DNA of 39,480 nt from a virus. The notes under the pieces were generated by a model. It saw only the letters and a program-made list of their open reading frames with translations. It ran no database searches and was not told where the DNA came from. The stretch covers positions 1 through 39,480 of IMG/VR virus record IMGVR_UViG_3300050034_000025, one strand, 5' to 3'. Shown here piece after piece: positions 22,704 through 30,827 of the stretch (position 1 is its first letter; the number at the start of each line of letters is the position of its first letter). The position numbers and the translations under genes are program-made.

Positions 22704-25700
22704 ATGCCTGATTCAGACTGGACTGAAACTGGAAGTTCGATCACCCTAACGGCGACGACAACCACTATCGATTCCGGTAGCAGCACGGAGAATGTCAATT
22801 ACCTTACGAACGCAGACAAAATCACGCTCATGTCGGAATACGCCGCCGAGTTGACGACTAAGACCACGCTTGACGAACTCGGCACGACTTGGAGTGTTGA
22901 CAGCACCTACTACGACAACGCTGTAGCGCTTATTAGCACAGACCTTATCGCTGCTGGCGCTCCTTCCGATTGGGCTACAACATGGCCAGATGGGACTACG
23001 AGCGGACCGTGGACGGGCATACAAACGACGCTATCAAACTTATGGGCGCAGGTTGCTTCGCAGAGAACCGCATTGCAATCGTCCATCTCTTCCGCACAGG
23101 CGGCAGCGGCTGAGGCTACGGCTATCTCTACGGCAGCAGCAGACGCGACGACGAAGGCAAACGCAGCCTATACAAAAGCCTACAACGACGCCGTGGCACA
23201 AGCAGATACGGATGCACAGACTTACGCGAACAACGCAAAAACAGAAGCAATCTCATCCGCCGTGGCGACTGCGGCGAGCGACGCGACAAGCAAGGCAAAT
23301 GCGGCCCAGTCTGCGGCGGAAGCTTCGGCGGCTACAGACGCAACGACTAAGGCAAATAATGCAGAGGCCGCAGCGATCTCTTCGGCTACATCTACGGCAG
23401 CCGCAGACGCGACGACCAAAGCGAACGCGGCTGAAGCGACCGCCTATAGCACTGCTGTTGCTGCCGCTGCAAAGGGAACTTCAAACGGCGTCAGCGGAGC
23501 AACGATCTTTCTCCGGGCTTCTACATATGCAACAACTAACGCTTTGGACCTGACGTCAGCGAGCATAGTCAGCGATTCCTCAAATGGATCAAGCAAAGGA
23601 GATGTTGTAACTTTTACTCTTGGGTGGGCAGTGGAAACGACTATAAATTCTACAACTGGGTTCGGTGCTGGTTCGTTCGATCTTTATGCTCGCGCCCGAA
23701 CGAATGGGGCAGGGAATAGTCCCACCAGCCTTTCTTGCGGAGTATACGACGCAACCACTAGCGCAAATATTGTTTCTGCGGACCTAACGGTTAGCTCAAG
23801 TTATTCTGAGCAATACATCGGTAGAGTCACTTTCAACTCGATAAATAACTCCCACAATATTGTAACTTACTTCTCTGTCGGCGATGTAACGACGCAATAC
23901 TATCTCGACTACGTAAAATGCGTTCCAACAGTGAACGGGACAAGCATTGCTGCGAACACTATCACTTCCGATCTTATCGCTGCCGGAGCTATTACCACGA
24001 GCGCTTTGGCTGCTGGTGCTGTCACAGCTACGACCATCGCCGCTGGCGCAGTGACAGCGGCTAGCCTTGCGCTTACTTCTGCGTCCCTTATCCCCGACAC
24101 TGACTTCGCGTCTGGCGCTAATGGGTGGTCAGGATTTATTCAGCGCCTTCTTTCGTCTAATTCTTCTGTTCCTTCCGGTTGCCCAGGAATCTATGCCGCT
24201 CAGTTTGATGCTAGGGACAGTTTGAACACTAGCAGAGTTCAGGCCTCATCAGGAGAGCAATATCTCGCTACCATTTTCTGCCATCCGAATGGTGGATCGG
24301 AGCCGGGAGGCATTGGAATTGTCGCCTATCAATATAATTCCAGCGGAACAAATATTGACAGCTATTCGCTTGGTAACTGCTATGAATTTATCTATGGGGC
24401 AGGAGATTTTAGCTCGACTCCCGAAGTTTATACTTTCGGAGGAAATATTGATTGGGGAAACTCGGTTAGCACAAGCGGTGCGCTTCCGACCGGAGTATCG
24501 GCGGGCTATAACTATGCGCGATTCACCGGATACATTATCCCTACGGTGAGCGGCACATATACCGTAGGCGTTAATTCTGACGATGGGGCAAATTTGTACA
24601 TCAATGGGGGACCCGTCGTATCAAATCTATCAGCAGCGCAAAGCACTAATTCTACCGTTTCTTATACCCAATCGGGGACGGTAGCATTCACTGCCGGTGT
24701 CCGGTATCCGTTTGTCCTTGAATGGCAAAATGGTACGGGAAACTACGAGATAGAGCTTTTATGGACGCCGCCTGGAGGATCTGTAGCAGTTATTCCCTCA
24801 AGCTCGCTTACTGGCGTCGTCGGCGCATGGTGGAACGGAACATCTTCAAGCTGGTACCCAACTGGCACCGCAGTCTATAACACGTGGCGTCAAGTCGTCG
24901 CTACTATGACGGTGGTATCAAATGCTGTTTCAATATCCATCGGAGCGTGGATCGATTACTCTACGTTTGTTAATGGATCGGCAGGCGCTCCGTGGTTCAC
25001 GAACATCACGTTTCGTAAGTCCAACGACGCTACCCTGATTGTCGATGGGTCAATCACCGCGAACTCTATTGCCGCTGGTGCGATCACCACAGATACTCTA
25101 GCAGCGAATAGCGTGACCACGGCGAAAATCGCGTCTGCATCGATCACGACCGACCTTATCGCAGCGGGTGCAGTGACGGCGAGCACCATTGCTACTGGCA
25201 CAATCACAGCTACACAGATTGCTGGCGGGACGATCACGGCTACGCAACTCGCAGCAGACAGCGTTACCGCGACACAGATTGCTGCCGGTTCTGTCTCTAC
25301 AGACGAGCTTGCAGCTAACTCGGTTACGACGGCAAAAATCGCGTCTGCTTCAATTACGACAGACCTGCTTGCGGCGGGGAGTGTAACCACGAATGCTTTG
25401 GCTGCTGGTGCTGTCACTGCTTCTAGCTTAAATGTTGGAGATACGACAAACCTCATAAAGAACGGGAGTTTTGCCAGCGCTGGATCGGGGTGGAATGGGG
25501 CATTGTCTTATACCACCGTAAACGGGGGGATCACTTATTACGCATCGGTTGAAAAAAGTGGAAGTGGCGAAATCGATTTAGCTCCTAGCAGCAGTGCTGG
25601 ATATATCTCTGTCACCCCGGGAGACGTTCTTGTGATTTCTACATCCTGCCGGTTAAATTCTGCTAGCGCAACTCCAACAGCAGGCATATGCGGATTTTAC

Positions 25701-26531
25701 GGAAATTTCTTCAATGACGCGGGTGTATACGTCGCAGCGGGCGACGCTGCTATCGGCTGCTCATCATTAACGACAACGGCGGTTACCTTGTCTTCCGATG
25801 CAACTGTCCCTACAGGAGCCACATATCTTGTCCCATATTTCTTTATCAACGGTGATGCAAACGGAGGCACAATCGTTGACGTTCTAAAAATGAGTTGTGT
25901 GAAGCAAGTTTCCACAACCACTATCGAGGACGGGGCAATCACGACTGCCAAGATTGCTGCGAACACTATCACAGCAGGAAACATCGCAGCCGGTGCCATT
26001 ACGGCCAGCATGATTACCTCTGGCACGCTGGACGCGTCCGTGGTGACAGTTACCAACCTAAACGCCAGCAACATCACCACGGGCACGCTAAGCGCATCCA
26101 AGGTACTATTCTCGGACGGATCAGCGCTGACTACCGCATCACGCGTTGTCACGTACACCGCTTCTCAAACAAGTAATGTGAGCGAGGAAGGAGCGACGAC
26201 GGCTATCGCTATACCGGGAATGTCATTTAGCGTTACTGCGGCATCTACATCAGACGTGTTCAATCTGTGGGCAAACTTTTCAGGAGAGCAGATTGAAGGA
26301 ACCGTTGGAACCGATTTAAAAATCTGGCTTTACGTGGACGGGAGCGCGAATCAGGATATTGATTTCGAGTATCCTGTGCTCAACATTTCTCAGACAGGAT
26401 CATTGCTTATGACCTTGACCGGGTTATCGGCAGGATCACACACACTTGCTTTTTATATGTCTCCATCAACTTCTTCTAGTGGCTTTGAGCTTTTTGTCGG
26501 TTCGACGGCTGTCTGCCAACGAATTTTTTAG
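22704..26531 (+). CDS. Tail fibre / receptor-binding protein with PA14 domain
   Basis: A 1275-residue protein. Residues about 110-260 are an Ala-rich coiled coil (ATAISTAAADATTKANAAYT-type repeats). About 265-410 is a beta domain. About 595-700 resembles a PA14 carbohydrate-binding domain (ARFTGYIIPTVSGTYTVGVN, SDDGANLYINGG, IELLWTPPGG). About 780-910 and other short stretches carry tandem AAGAVT / TAKIASASITTDL repeats typical of trimeric fibres. The C-terminus (about 1150-1275) is a compact beta domain. It is last in the tail module. PA14 suggests glycan binding on the host surface. AAGGTG precedes ATG 22704. Confidence 0.85.
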   Translation: MPDSDWTETGSSITLTATTTTIDSGSSTENVNYLTNADKITLMSEYAAELTTKTTLDELGTTWSVDSTYYDNAVALISTDLIAAGAPSDWATTWPDGTTSGPWTGIQTTLSNLWAQVASQRTALQSSISSAQAAAAEATAISTAAADATTKANAAYTKAYNDAVAQADTDAQTYANNAKTEAISSAVATAASDATSKANAAQSAAEASAATDATTKANNAEAAAISSATSTAAADATTKANAAEATAYSTAVAAAAKGTSNGVSGATIFLRASTYATTNALDLTSASIVSDSSNGSSKGDVVTFTLGWAVETTINSTTGFGAGSFDLYARARTNGAGNSPTSLSCGVYDATTSANIVSADLTVSSSYSEQYIGRVTFNSINNSHNIVTYFSVGDVTTQYYLDYVKCVPTVNGTSIAANTITSDLIAAGAITTSALAAGAVTATTIAAGAVTAASLALTSASLIPDTDFASGANGWSGFIQRLLSSNSSVPSGCPGIYAAQFDARDSLNTSRVQASSGEQYLATIFCHPNGGSEPGGIGIVAYQYNSSGTNIDSYSLGNCYEFIYGAGDFSSTPEVYTFGGNIDWGNSVSTSGALPTGVSAGYNYARFTGYIIPTVSGTYTVGVNSDDGANLYINGGPVVSNLSAAQSTNSTVSYTQSGTVAFTAGVRYPFVLEWQNGTGNYEIELLWTPPGGSVAVIPSSSLTGVVGAWWNGTSSSWYPTGTAVYNTWRQVVATMTVVSNAVSISIGAWIDYSTFVNGSAGAPWFTNITFRKSNDATLIVDGSITANSIAAGAITTDTLAANSVTTAKIASASITTDLIAAGAVTASTIATGTITATQIAGGTITATQLAADSVTATQIAAGSVSTDELAANSVTTAKIASASITTDLLAAGSVTTNALAAGAVTASSLNVGDTTNLIKNGSFASAGSGWNGALSYTTVNGGITYYASVEKSGSGEIDLAPSSSAGYISVTPGDVLVISTSCRLNSASATPTAGICGFYGNFFNDAGVYVAAGDAAIGCSSLTTTAVTLSSDATVPTGATYLVPYFFINGDANGGTIVDVLKMSCVKQVSTTTIEDGAITTAKIAANTITAGNIAAGAITASMITSGTLDASVVTVTNLNASNITTGTLSASKVLFSDGSALTTASRVVTYTASQTSNVSEEGATTAIAIPGMSFSVTAASTSDVFNLWANFSGEQIEGTVGTDLKIWLYVDGSANQDIDFEYPVLNISQTGSLLMTLTGLSAGSHTLAFYMSPSTSSSGFELFVGSTAVCQRIF

Positions 26532-26572
26532 GAACGCAGGATGGTATCCTTGTCTTGCGGAAGAACGAATCC

Positions 26573-26956
26573 ATGTACGAAAGGGCCAAGAAAATGGCTG
26601 ATTCGATAGACTTCGGGGATGGGAGTTGGGCGCAATCCGCTCCCACCATCCGTTCAACGCTTACCCACTTGGTCAAAGAGATGGACGGTAACGGTACGCC
26701 CGGAGTCAAAGCCGAAGTGGCAGAGCTTAAATCCATTGCCCGCGTATCGCTGCTCTGGATCAAAGGCATTGGGTGGGCTGTAGGAATTGGAATTGCTGCC
26801 GGTGGTCTGTTTATCGCCTACCTGCAACTCAACCATCGTATCAGCCAAACATCTCCCCCGCCGATTACGGCGAAAGATCAGCAGCAGCAGCAAATCGACA
26901 CTGATCTTCCGTCCGAATACCAACTCAACCGAGCAGTACAAAGAGAAACGAGGTAA
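26573..26956 (+). CDS. Small membrane protein of the lysis region
   Basis: A 127-residue protein with one strongly hydrophobic segment (SLLWIKGIGWAVGIGIAAGG) near residues 68-95, a charged N-terminal region and a polar C-terminus with a Gln run. The layout resembles XhlA-type lysis helpers or a holin-like protein, but no family is certain. Start is chosen at ATG 26573 with GGAAGAAC upstream; an in-frame TTG at 26555 is possible. Confidence 0.6.
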   Translation: MYERAKKMADSIDFGDGSWAQSAPTIRSTLTHLVKEMDGNGTPGVKAEVAELKSIARVSLLWIKGIGWAVGIGIAAGGLFIAYLQLNHRISQTSPPPITAKDQQQQQIDTDLPSEYQLNRAVQRETR

Positions 26957-26958
26957 TC

Positions 26959-27078
26959 ATGGCTCGACCAGACCCAACAGGTAATCCTTTCCCATCCGGC
27001 CCAATTGTGTGGGCTGACAAGAAGAAACCGATCAGCAAACCGCCGACGCCCAAGCAGGAACCGGCAAAAAAGAAATAG
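26959..27078 (+). CDS. Small Pro/Lys-rich hypothetical protein
   Basis: A 39-residue protein, MARPDPTGNPFPSGPIVWAD followed by a Lys/Pro-rich tail (PPTPKQEPAKKK). It has a GAGGTAATC ribosome binding site and lies 2 bases after the previous stop. Unrecognised. Confidence 0.55.
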   Translation: MARPDPTGNPFPSGPIVWADKKKPISKPPTPKQEPAKKK

Positions 27079-27084
27079 CAATCT

Positions 27085-27115
27085 GTGGGGAGGCGGTCTG
27101 GGGCCAATTCCCCAC
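27085..27115 (+). terminator. Weak hairpin before the lysin gene
   Basis: GTGGGGA pairs with TCCCCAC across a 17-base loop, then TTTTA follows. It could attenuate transcription into the lysis genes; the long loop lowers confidence. Confidence 0.35.
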
Positions 27116-27128
27116 TTTTAGGAGCATC

Positions 27129-27527
27129 GTGAACTGGGTTGATTACATCTATTCCATCCTTTCTTTGACGGCGTGGCGCGAGGCTCGCGGGGAAGGACAT
27201 GAGGGGATGCGCGCAGTTGCTCACGTGATCTTCAATCGTGCGCGCAGCCAAAAAAAGAGCATCAGTGAGGTTTGCACGGCACGCCTTCAGTTCTCTTCTT
27301 TAACATCGCCCGGCGACCCCATGCTGATTCAGTGGCCGCAGAACAACGATGCTCAGTTCGAAGACGCCATGAGCATATCCGAATCTATCTATGCCGGGAA
27401 CGATGTGGACCCTACGGGTGGAGCTACAATGTATGCAAACCTGTCAGTGTGCAAACCTGATTGGGACTTCAGCAAGCTAATAAAAACTGTCCAGATTGGG
27501 CACCATACCTTTTTCAAGGAGAAGTAA
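27129..27527 (+). CDS. Cell wall hydrolase, SleB/Hydrolase_2 type (endolysin)
   Basis: A 132-residue protein starting at GTG 27129 behind AGGAGC. It shows the Hydrolase_2 (SleB-like) pattern LTAWREARGEGHEGMRAVAH followed by VIFNRA, where the first Glu of AREARGE-type motifs is the presumed catalytic acid, then a later GGATMYAN segment. It would cut peptidoglycan glycan strands at lysis. The adjacent membrane protein genes fit a lysis cassette. No signal peptide is evident, so release through a holin is likely. Confidence 0.82.
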   Translation: MNWVDYIYSILSLTAWREARGEGHEGMRAVAHVIFNRARSQKKSISEVCTARLQFSSLTSPGDPMLIQWPQNNDAQFEDAMSISESIYAGNDVDPTGGATMYANLSVCKPDWDFSKLIKTVQIGHHTFFKEK

Positions 27528-27530
27528 GTC

Positions 27531-27761
27531 ATGAGCACAACCGTTAAAGTCTGGCTCCATTCGCTCATCGCTGCCGCCATTGGTGGAGCAGCCGCCGCGC
27601 TCGGAGTTATCATCCTCACGCCTACCAGCATCACTTGGGACGAAGCAGGTGCGATTCTGCTCGCCAAGGCCGCGCTGATCGGTGCAGTTGTCCCTGTCCT
27701 CGCGCTTTTGAAGCAGTCTCCGCTCCCGAGCGATACGACGGATTCGGCGGCAAAGCAATGA
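27531..27761 (+). CDS. Putative holin
   Basis: A 76-residue protein with two hydrophobic segments (LIAAAIGGAAAALGVIIL and ILLAKAALIGAVVPVLALL), a short loop and a polar C-terminus (KQSPLPSDTTDSAAKQ). It starts 3 bases after the hydrolase stop. Size and topology fit a class II holin. Assigned by topology and position. Confidence 0.65.
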   Translation: MSTTVKVWLHSLIAAAIGGAAAALGVIILTPTSITWDEAGAILLAKAALIGAVVPVLALLKQSPLPSDTTDSAAKQ

Positions 27762-27859
27762 AGCGCAGGCCAAAGGGTCCGACGCTGCCGCCTCAAATTG
27801 GCGGAATTCGCGTGAAACCAAAACCAACACTTGAACAACTTGACAGGGAGAAATCATGA
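27758..27859 (+). CDS. Small basic peptide between holin and lipoprotein genes
   Basis: A 33-residue frame (MKRRPKGPTLPPQIGGIRVK then a charged tail) that starts in ATGA overlap with the holin stop and ends in ATGA overlap with the lipoprotein start. Tight coupling on both sides argues that it is translated. Function unknown. Confidence 0.5.
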   Translation: MKRRPKGPTLPPQIGGIRVKPKPTLEQLDREKS

Positions 27860-28497
27860 AGTCGCTTATTCCGAACGTGAAATATTTCACCAATAAATGC
27901 CTGCTTGGCCTTTTTCTGTGCATCCTGACGCTGAGCGCATCGTTCATGACGACCGGTTGCACTACGGCGCAGATCAACAACGTCGAGACGATCATTGCGG
28001 CTGACTTGCCCACCATTCTCACCGATGTGACCAGCATTCTTTCGATCATCTCGGCGCTCACCACCACCAGCGGAGACACGACTACCAGCACGCTGAGCAC
28101 GGTTATCACGGAGATTCAGACTAAGGGAACTGCCGTGGAAACCATTCTTGCCAGCTACAAGGCCGGTACGAGCAAGTGGGCTGACGTAGTCGCTGCTGTA
28201 GATGCGCTTGAAGCGAGTGCTTCGACCACGATTGATCTGAGCGGGATCAAGGATGCTGACTCCCAAGCCAAGGCGAAAGTTTGGATTGCTGCGATTGACC
28301 TTGCGGTAGATGCGGTCTATACCGCCGTGCTGACCACGCAGAGTACCGCCACGGTCAAGGCGAGGCTGGCGACACAGAAAACTACCCTGAAGGCGCATGA
28401 AGCGCTCTGGACGGCATCTCAGCGCAATCAGTTCGTAAGCCAGTTGCTCCCGGTGACTGGGTTTGCGTCGTTTGAGCAGTATCAGACGGCCATGTAA
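27856..28497 (+). CDS. Predicted lipoprotein of the lysis region
   Basis: A 213-residue protein with a basic N-terminus, a hydrophobic signal (LLGLFLCILTLSASFMTTGC) and a candidate lipobox Cys near residue 35. The mature part is Thr/Ser/Ala-rich and helical (TSILSIISALTTTSGDTTTS). The lipobox TTGC is weak at -3. In a lysis cassette a lipoprotein could be a spanin-like component or act in superinfection exclusion, but length and composition do not match a known spanin. Confidence 0.55.
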   Translation: MKSLIPNVKYFTNKCLLGLFLCILTLSASFMTTGCTTAQINNVETIIAADLPTILTDVTSILSIISALTTTSGDTTTSTLSTVITEIQTKGTAVETILASYKAGTSKWADVVAAVDALEASASTTIDLSGIKDADSQAKAKVWIAAIDLAVDAVYTAVLTTQSTATVKARLATQKTTLKAHEALWTASQRNQFVSQLLPVTGFASFEQYQTAM

Positions 28498-28548
28498 ATA
28501 GCTTGCGCGGGCTACGGCCACTTCGGTGGTGAGCGACCCGGCAAAAAA

Positions 28549-28583
28549 CACAGGGTGCTGGCCACGTAATCCATCACCCTGTG
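28549..28583 (+). terminator. Hairpin in the intergenic gap after the lipoprotein gene
   Basis: CACAGGGTG pairs perfectly with CACCCTGTG over a 17-base loop; CAATATTTTGG follows. It may be a weak terminator or RNA-processing element. Confidence 0.4.
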
Positions 28584-28602
28584 CAATATTTTGGAGAGAA
28601 TC

Positions 28603-28932
28603 ATGGATAGCCCGATCACCCCCATCACGGCGCAGGATGTGCAGCAGGATTTTCAGGATGTACGCCGTGAGCACTACATCCGCCGGTGCCTGATCGCATT
28701 CGACATTTTCTGCAACGTGGTGTTTTTCAATGGCGATGAAGATGAGACTATCTCTAGCCATTCAGCCCGCGCGGCCACGCAGGGGAAACGGTGGGGAATC
28801 GCGCTGAGTTGGTTCCTCGATCTATTCCAAAGGGACCATGGTGCGCACGCCGTGGCGGGCGATGAGTGCCGCGCATTGGACATTGAAAAAGTCGAAGAGA
28901 ACAGCGGGGTTATTCCGCCAAAGGAGTCTTAA
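28603..28932 (+). CDS. Hypothetical phage protein
   Basis: A 109-residue protein beginning MDSPITPITAQDVQQDF. The central segment (HSARAATQGKRWGIALSWFL, then DLFQRDHGAHAVAGDECRA) looks like a conserved small family found near phage lysis genes, but I cannot name a function. GGAGAG precedes ATG 28603, and the next gene begins directly after its stop. Confidence 0.65.
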   Translation: MDSPITPITAQDVQQDFQDVRREHYIRRCLIAFDIFCNVVFFNGDEDETISSHSARAATQGKRWGIALSWFLDLFQRDHGAHAVAGDECRALDIEKVEENSGVIPPKES

Positions 28933-29667
28933 ATGCAAAGGAAACTAGGTCGCAAGGCGATCAAGACCGATTCTCGCACGCTGAAGTTTGCTAAGTATCT
29001 CACCGCTTCCCTTCCCGCAGCGCCGGATAAGATCGACTGGACCAAGGGCACAGCGCAGTGGGGCATGATGCTCAACGACACGTTGGGCGATTGCACGATT
29101 GCCGCTCTCGGCCACGCAGTGCAGGTATGGACGCTCAACTCTGCTGGTGCTATGGCAACCATCTCCGACGAGTCAATCAGGCTTGCCTACGAGCGCTGGT
29201 GCGGATATCACCCCGGCAACGACGCTACCGACTGTGGAGGTATTCCACTGGACGTGCTGACTGATTTCAAGAAGATGGGGCTGGAAGGCCACAAGCTCAA
29301 CGGATTCGCCAGCGCGTCACCCAGCGACCTTGCCGAGATCAAGCAGGGGATCAACCTATTCTGTGGCGCATACATCGGAATGGAAGTCCCGAAGTTCATC
29401 ATCGATAACGAAGATTTGGTGGACTGGGATGTAAAGAACCTTGACGAGGAAATCGAGGGTGGGCACGAAGTATACTGTACCGGCTACGGAAACGGGAAGT
29501 TCGATTTCATTTCATGGGGGAAGAATTACACCATGACGGAAGCTTACTTCCAAAAGTACGTGGACGATGCTAAGATTCTTTTAGGCGCTGATCTTATCGG
29601 TAAGAATGGTTCCCCCGAAGGCTTCAACATGAATCAACTCCTTGTCGATCTTTCTCTTATCCGCTGA
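28933..29667 (+). CDS. Papain-like (C1-type fold) cysteine peptidase-like protein
   Basis: A 244-residue protein with MMLNDTLGDCTIAALGHAVQ, where Cys54 would be the nucleophile, and GGHEVYCTGYG, where His178 would be the general base. FISWGKNY (192-199) follows, corresponding to the papain N-S-W-G region. The usual Asn before SWG is replaced by Ile193, so activity is uncertain. No signal peptide. It is the last gene before the late terminator. Possible roles are processing or degrading a host protein; none can be chosen from sequence. Confidence 0.65.
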   Translation: MQRKLGRKAIKTDSRTLKFAKYLTASLPAAPDKIDWTKGTAQWGMMLNDTLGDCTIAALGHAVQVWTLNSAGAMATISDESIRLAYERWCGYHPGNDATDCGGIPLDVLTDFKKMGLEGHKLNGFASASPSDLAEIKQGINLFCGAYIGMEVPKFIIDNEDLVDWDVKNLDEEIEGGHEVYCTGYGNGKFDFISWGKNYTMTEAYFQKYVDDAKILLGADLIGKNGSPEGFNMNQLLVDLSLIR

Positions 29668-29682
29668 TCCTTCCCAAAGTTA

Positions 29683-29705
29683 AGGCCCGGTTCCCCGCCG
29701 GGCCT
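29683..29705 (+). terminator. Rho-independent terminator of the late operon
   Basis: AGGCCCGG pairs with CCGGGCCT across a 7-base loop and is followed by ATTTTTTATAA. It lies between convergent operons, 16 bases after the last late gene and just before the stop of the leftward resolvase gene. Confidence 0.9.
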
Positions 29706-29710
29706 ATTTT

Positions 29711-30226
29711 TTATAACTTCGTGATGGTTACCTCCGTTCTCTCCGGCCATCCGTATTCCTTCCGCACGTGCCCATCTACAATCTGCGCATCGTCGAGATA
29801 GATGATTCCGGTCATGGCGTCAGAGCAACTGCGTGCGATCTTATCCCAGTCGGGCTTTGTGACAGGGTAGATTCTACTCTTCGGTGCGCTGGTAGGCCGA
29901 GCAAAATAAAAGTGATAATCCACCGCTACAGGTACATGCTTCCCTGCCCAGATGCACGACGTTGGACGCGCTTCCAGAGCGATGAACCCAACGGCCTGAC
30001 GCCAAGGCTTCATTTTCGTGTTGTCGCTTGTAAGGCGTGCGCGTCCGTTGACTACAAACTCCTTGATCGATCCCTGCGGCTCTGCCTTGCCGAGAACAGT
30101 GAACGTGATTCTGTTTTCGTCTGCACTTACAAAAGGGTTCGGAGTCTTTACGACAGGCTCAAGAAAATGATTTGATGTGCTCATTGTTTCTCCGAACTTA
30201 CTTGGCTTGTAACTGTTCTGACTCAT
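29711..30226 (-). CDS. RusA-type Holliday junction resolvase
   Basis: A 171-residue protein. From about residue 40 it matches RusA: FTVLGKAEPQGSIKEF, KPWRQAV, VDYHFYFARP, then the signature KPDWDKIARSCSDAMTGIIY with DDAQIVDGHVRK. The Asp residues in KPDWDK and DDAQ form the metal site. It resolves branched recombination and replication DNA before packaging. The start at 30226 has AGAGGAAACGT upstream; ATG 30184 is an alternative. Last gene of the leftward block. Confidence 0.9.
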   Translation of the reverse strand: MSQNSYKPSKFGETMSTSNHFLEPVVKTPNPFVSADENRITFTVLGKAEPQGSIKEFVVNGRARLTSDNTKMKPWRQAVGFIALEARPTSCIWAGKHVPVAVDYHFYFARPTSAPKSRIYPVTKPDWDKIARSCSDAMTGIIYLDDAQIVDGHVRKEYGWPERTEVTITKL

Positions 30227-30446
30227 ACGTTTCCTCTCTGTCCAAAATTGTTGAAAGAGTAATCAAAGAGCGTGATCCACAGGCCGGGCATTGTGAGCCC
30301 GGCCCCATGCTGACGACCTGTTCGCAGTTGCAGCATATCGCTGCCATCTTGATGGGAATCGCAAACAGGATTTCGCTAGAGATACATCTGTGCGTATCCA
30401 TGGATTCGCGTAAACCCAACGGCCCGGATAACTTCTTCTGGCACAT
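30198..30446 (-). CDS. Small zinc-ribbon protein
   Basis: Up to 82 residues, with CCNC and CPAC about 16 residues apart, a zinc ribbon near the middle, and a polar C-terminus. The start is uncertain. ATG 30446 has GGAAGGAGCAAGT upstream but overlaps the previous gene by 71 bases. ATG 30401 and 30347 lack a ribosome binding site but give more typical overlaps. The end overlaps the resolvase start by 29 bases. Function unknown. Confidence 0.6.
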   Translation of the reverse strand: MCQKKLSGPLGLRESMDTHRCISSEILFAIPIKMAAICCNCEQVVSMGPGSQCPACGSRSLITLSTILDREETYESEQLQAK

Positions 30447-30639
30447 ACTTGCTCCTTCCGTTTTCGATAACCCACCGTCTGATCTTCACCCCAATGTCAG
30501 ACCGACAGCGCAGATGCTTCAGCGTATCCTTTTCTGCCGCTCCGATGCTTTGAAGAAATTCTTCCCATGATGCAGGGGAAAACTTCATCTTCGGATTCCA
30601 CATAGGATTGTTTCCCCATCCTCCATGCTTCGGTGTCAT
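30376..30639 (-). CDS. Hypothetical protein, possible DNA-binding
   Basis: An 87-residue protein beginning MTPKHGGWGNNP. The middle (FLQSIGAAEKDTLKHLRCRS) is helical and is followed by KIRRWVIENGRSKYVPEEVI, a pattern compatible with a small helix-turn-helix fold, though no family is certain. The start overlaps the previous stop (TAATG). The C-terminal codons carry the ribosome binding site of the next gene. Confidence 0.6.
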   Translation of the reverse strand: MTPKHGGWGNNPMWNPKMKFSPASWEEFLQSIGAAEKDTLKHLRCRSDIGVKIRRWVIENGRSKYVPEEVIRAVGFTRIHGYAQMYL

Positions 30640-30827
30640 TACTCTGCCATCCTTTCGTCTCCGTGATCGATTTCATCTGCTGACTTCATAAGAGCAAACG
30701 CTGTCTCTCTTGCGATATGTGGAGATACTTGTATTTCGCATCCTCCATCTTCGTTCGAGATTTCAATTTCCACTGTTGTTCCATGCGCAACGACACGCAC
30801 GTAACCTGGAATTTTCTCGCTGTTCAT
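30639..30827 (-). CDS. Small hypothetical protein
   Basis: A 62-residue acidic protein: a beta-like half (YVRVVAHGTTVEIEISNED) followed by a helix (ARETAFALMKSADEI). It has a strong GGAGGGGCGAAA ribosome binding site and an ATGA overlap with the primase-helicase stop. No function recognised. Confidence 0.65.
   Translation of the reverse strand: MNSEKIPGYVRVVAHGTTVEIEISNEDGGCEIQVSPHIARETAFALMKSADEIDHGDERMAE

Noticed and set aside
3081-29667. Gene transfer agent rather than phage
   Set aside because: Tail genes are of the gene transfer agent lineage, but the window also carries replication, recombination and lysis genes and appears circular, which fits a phage genome.
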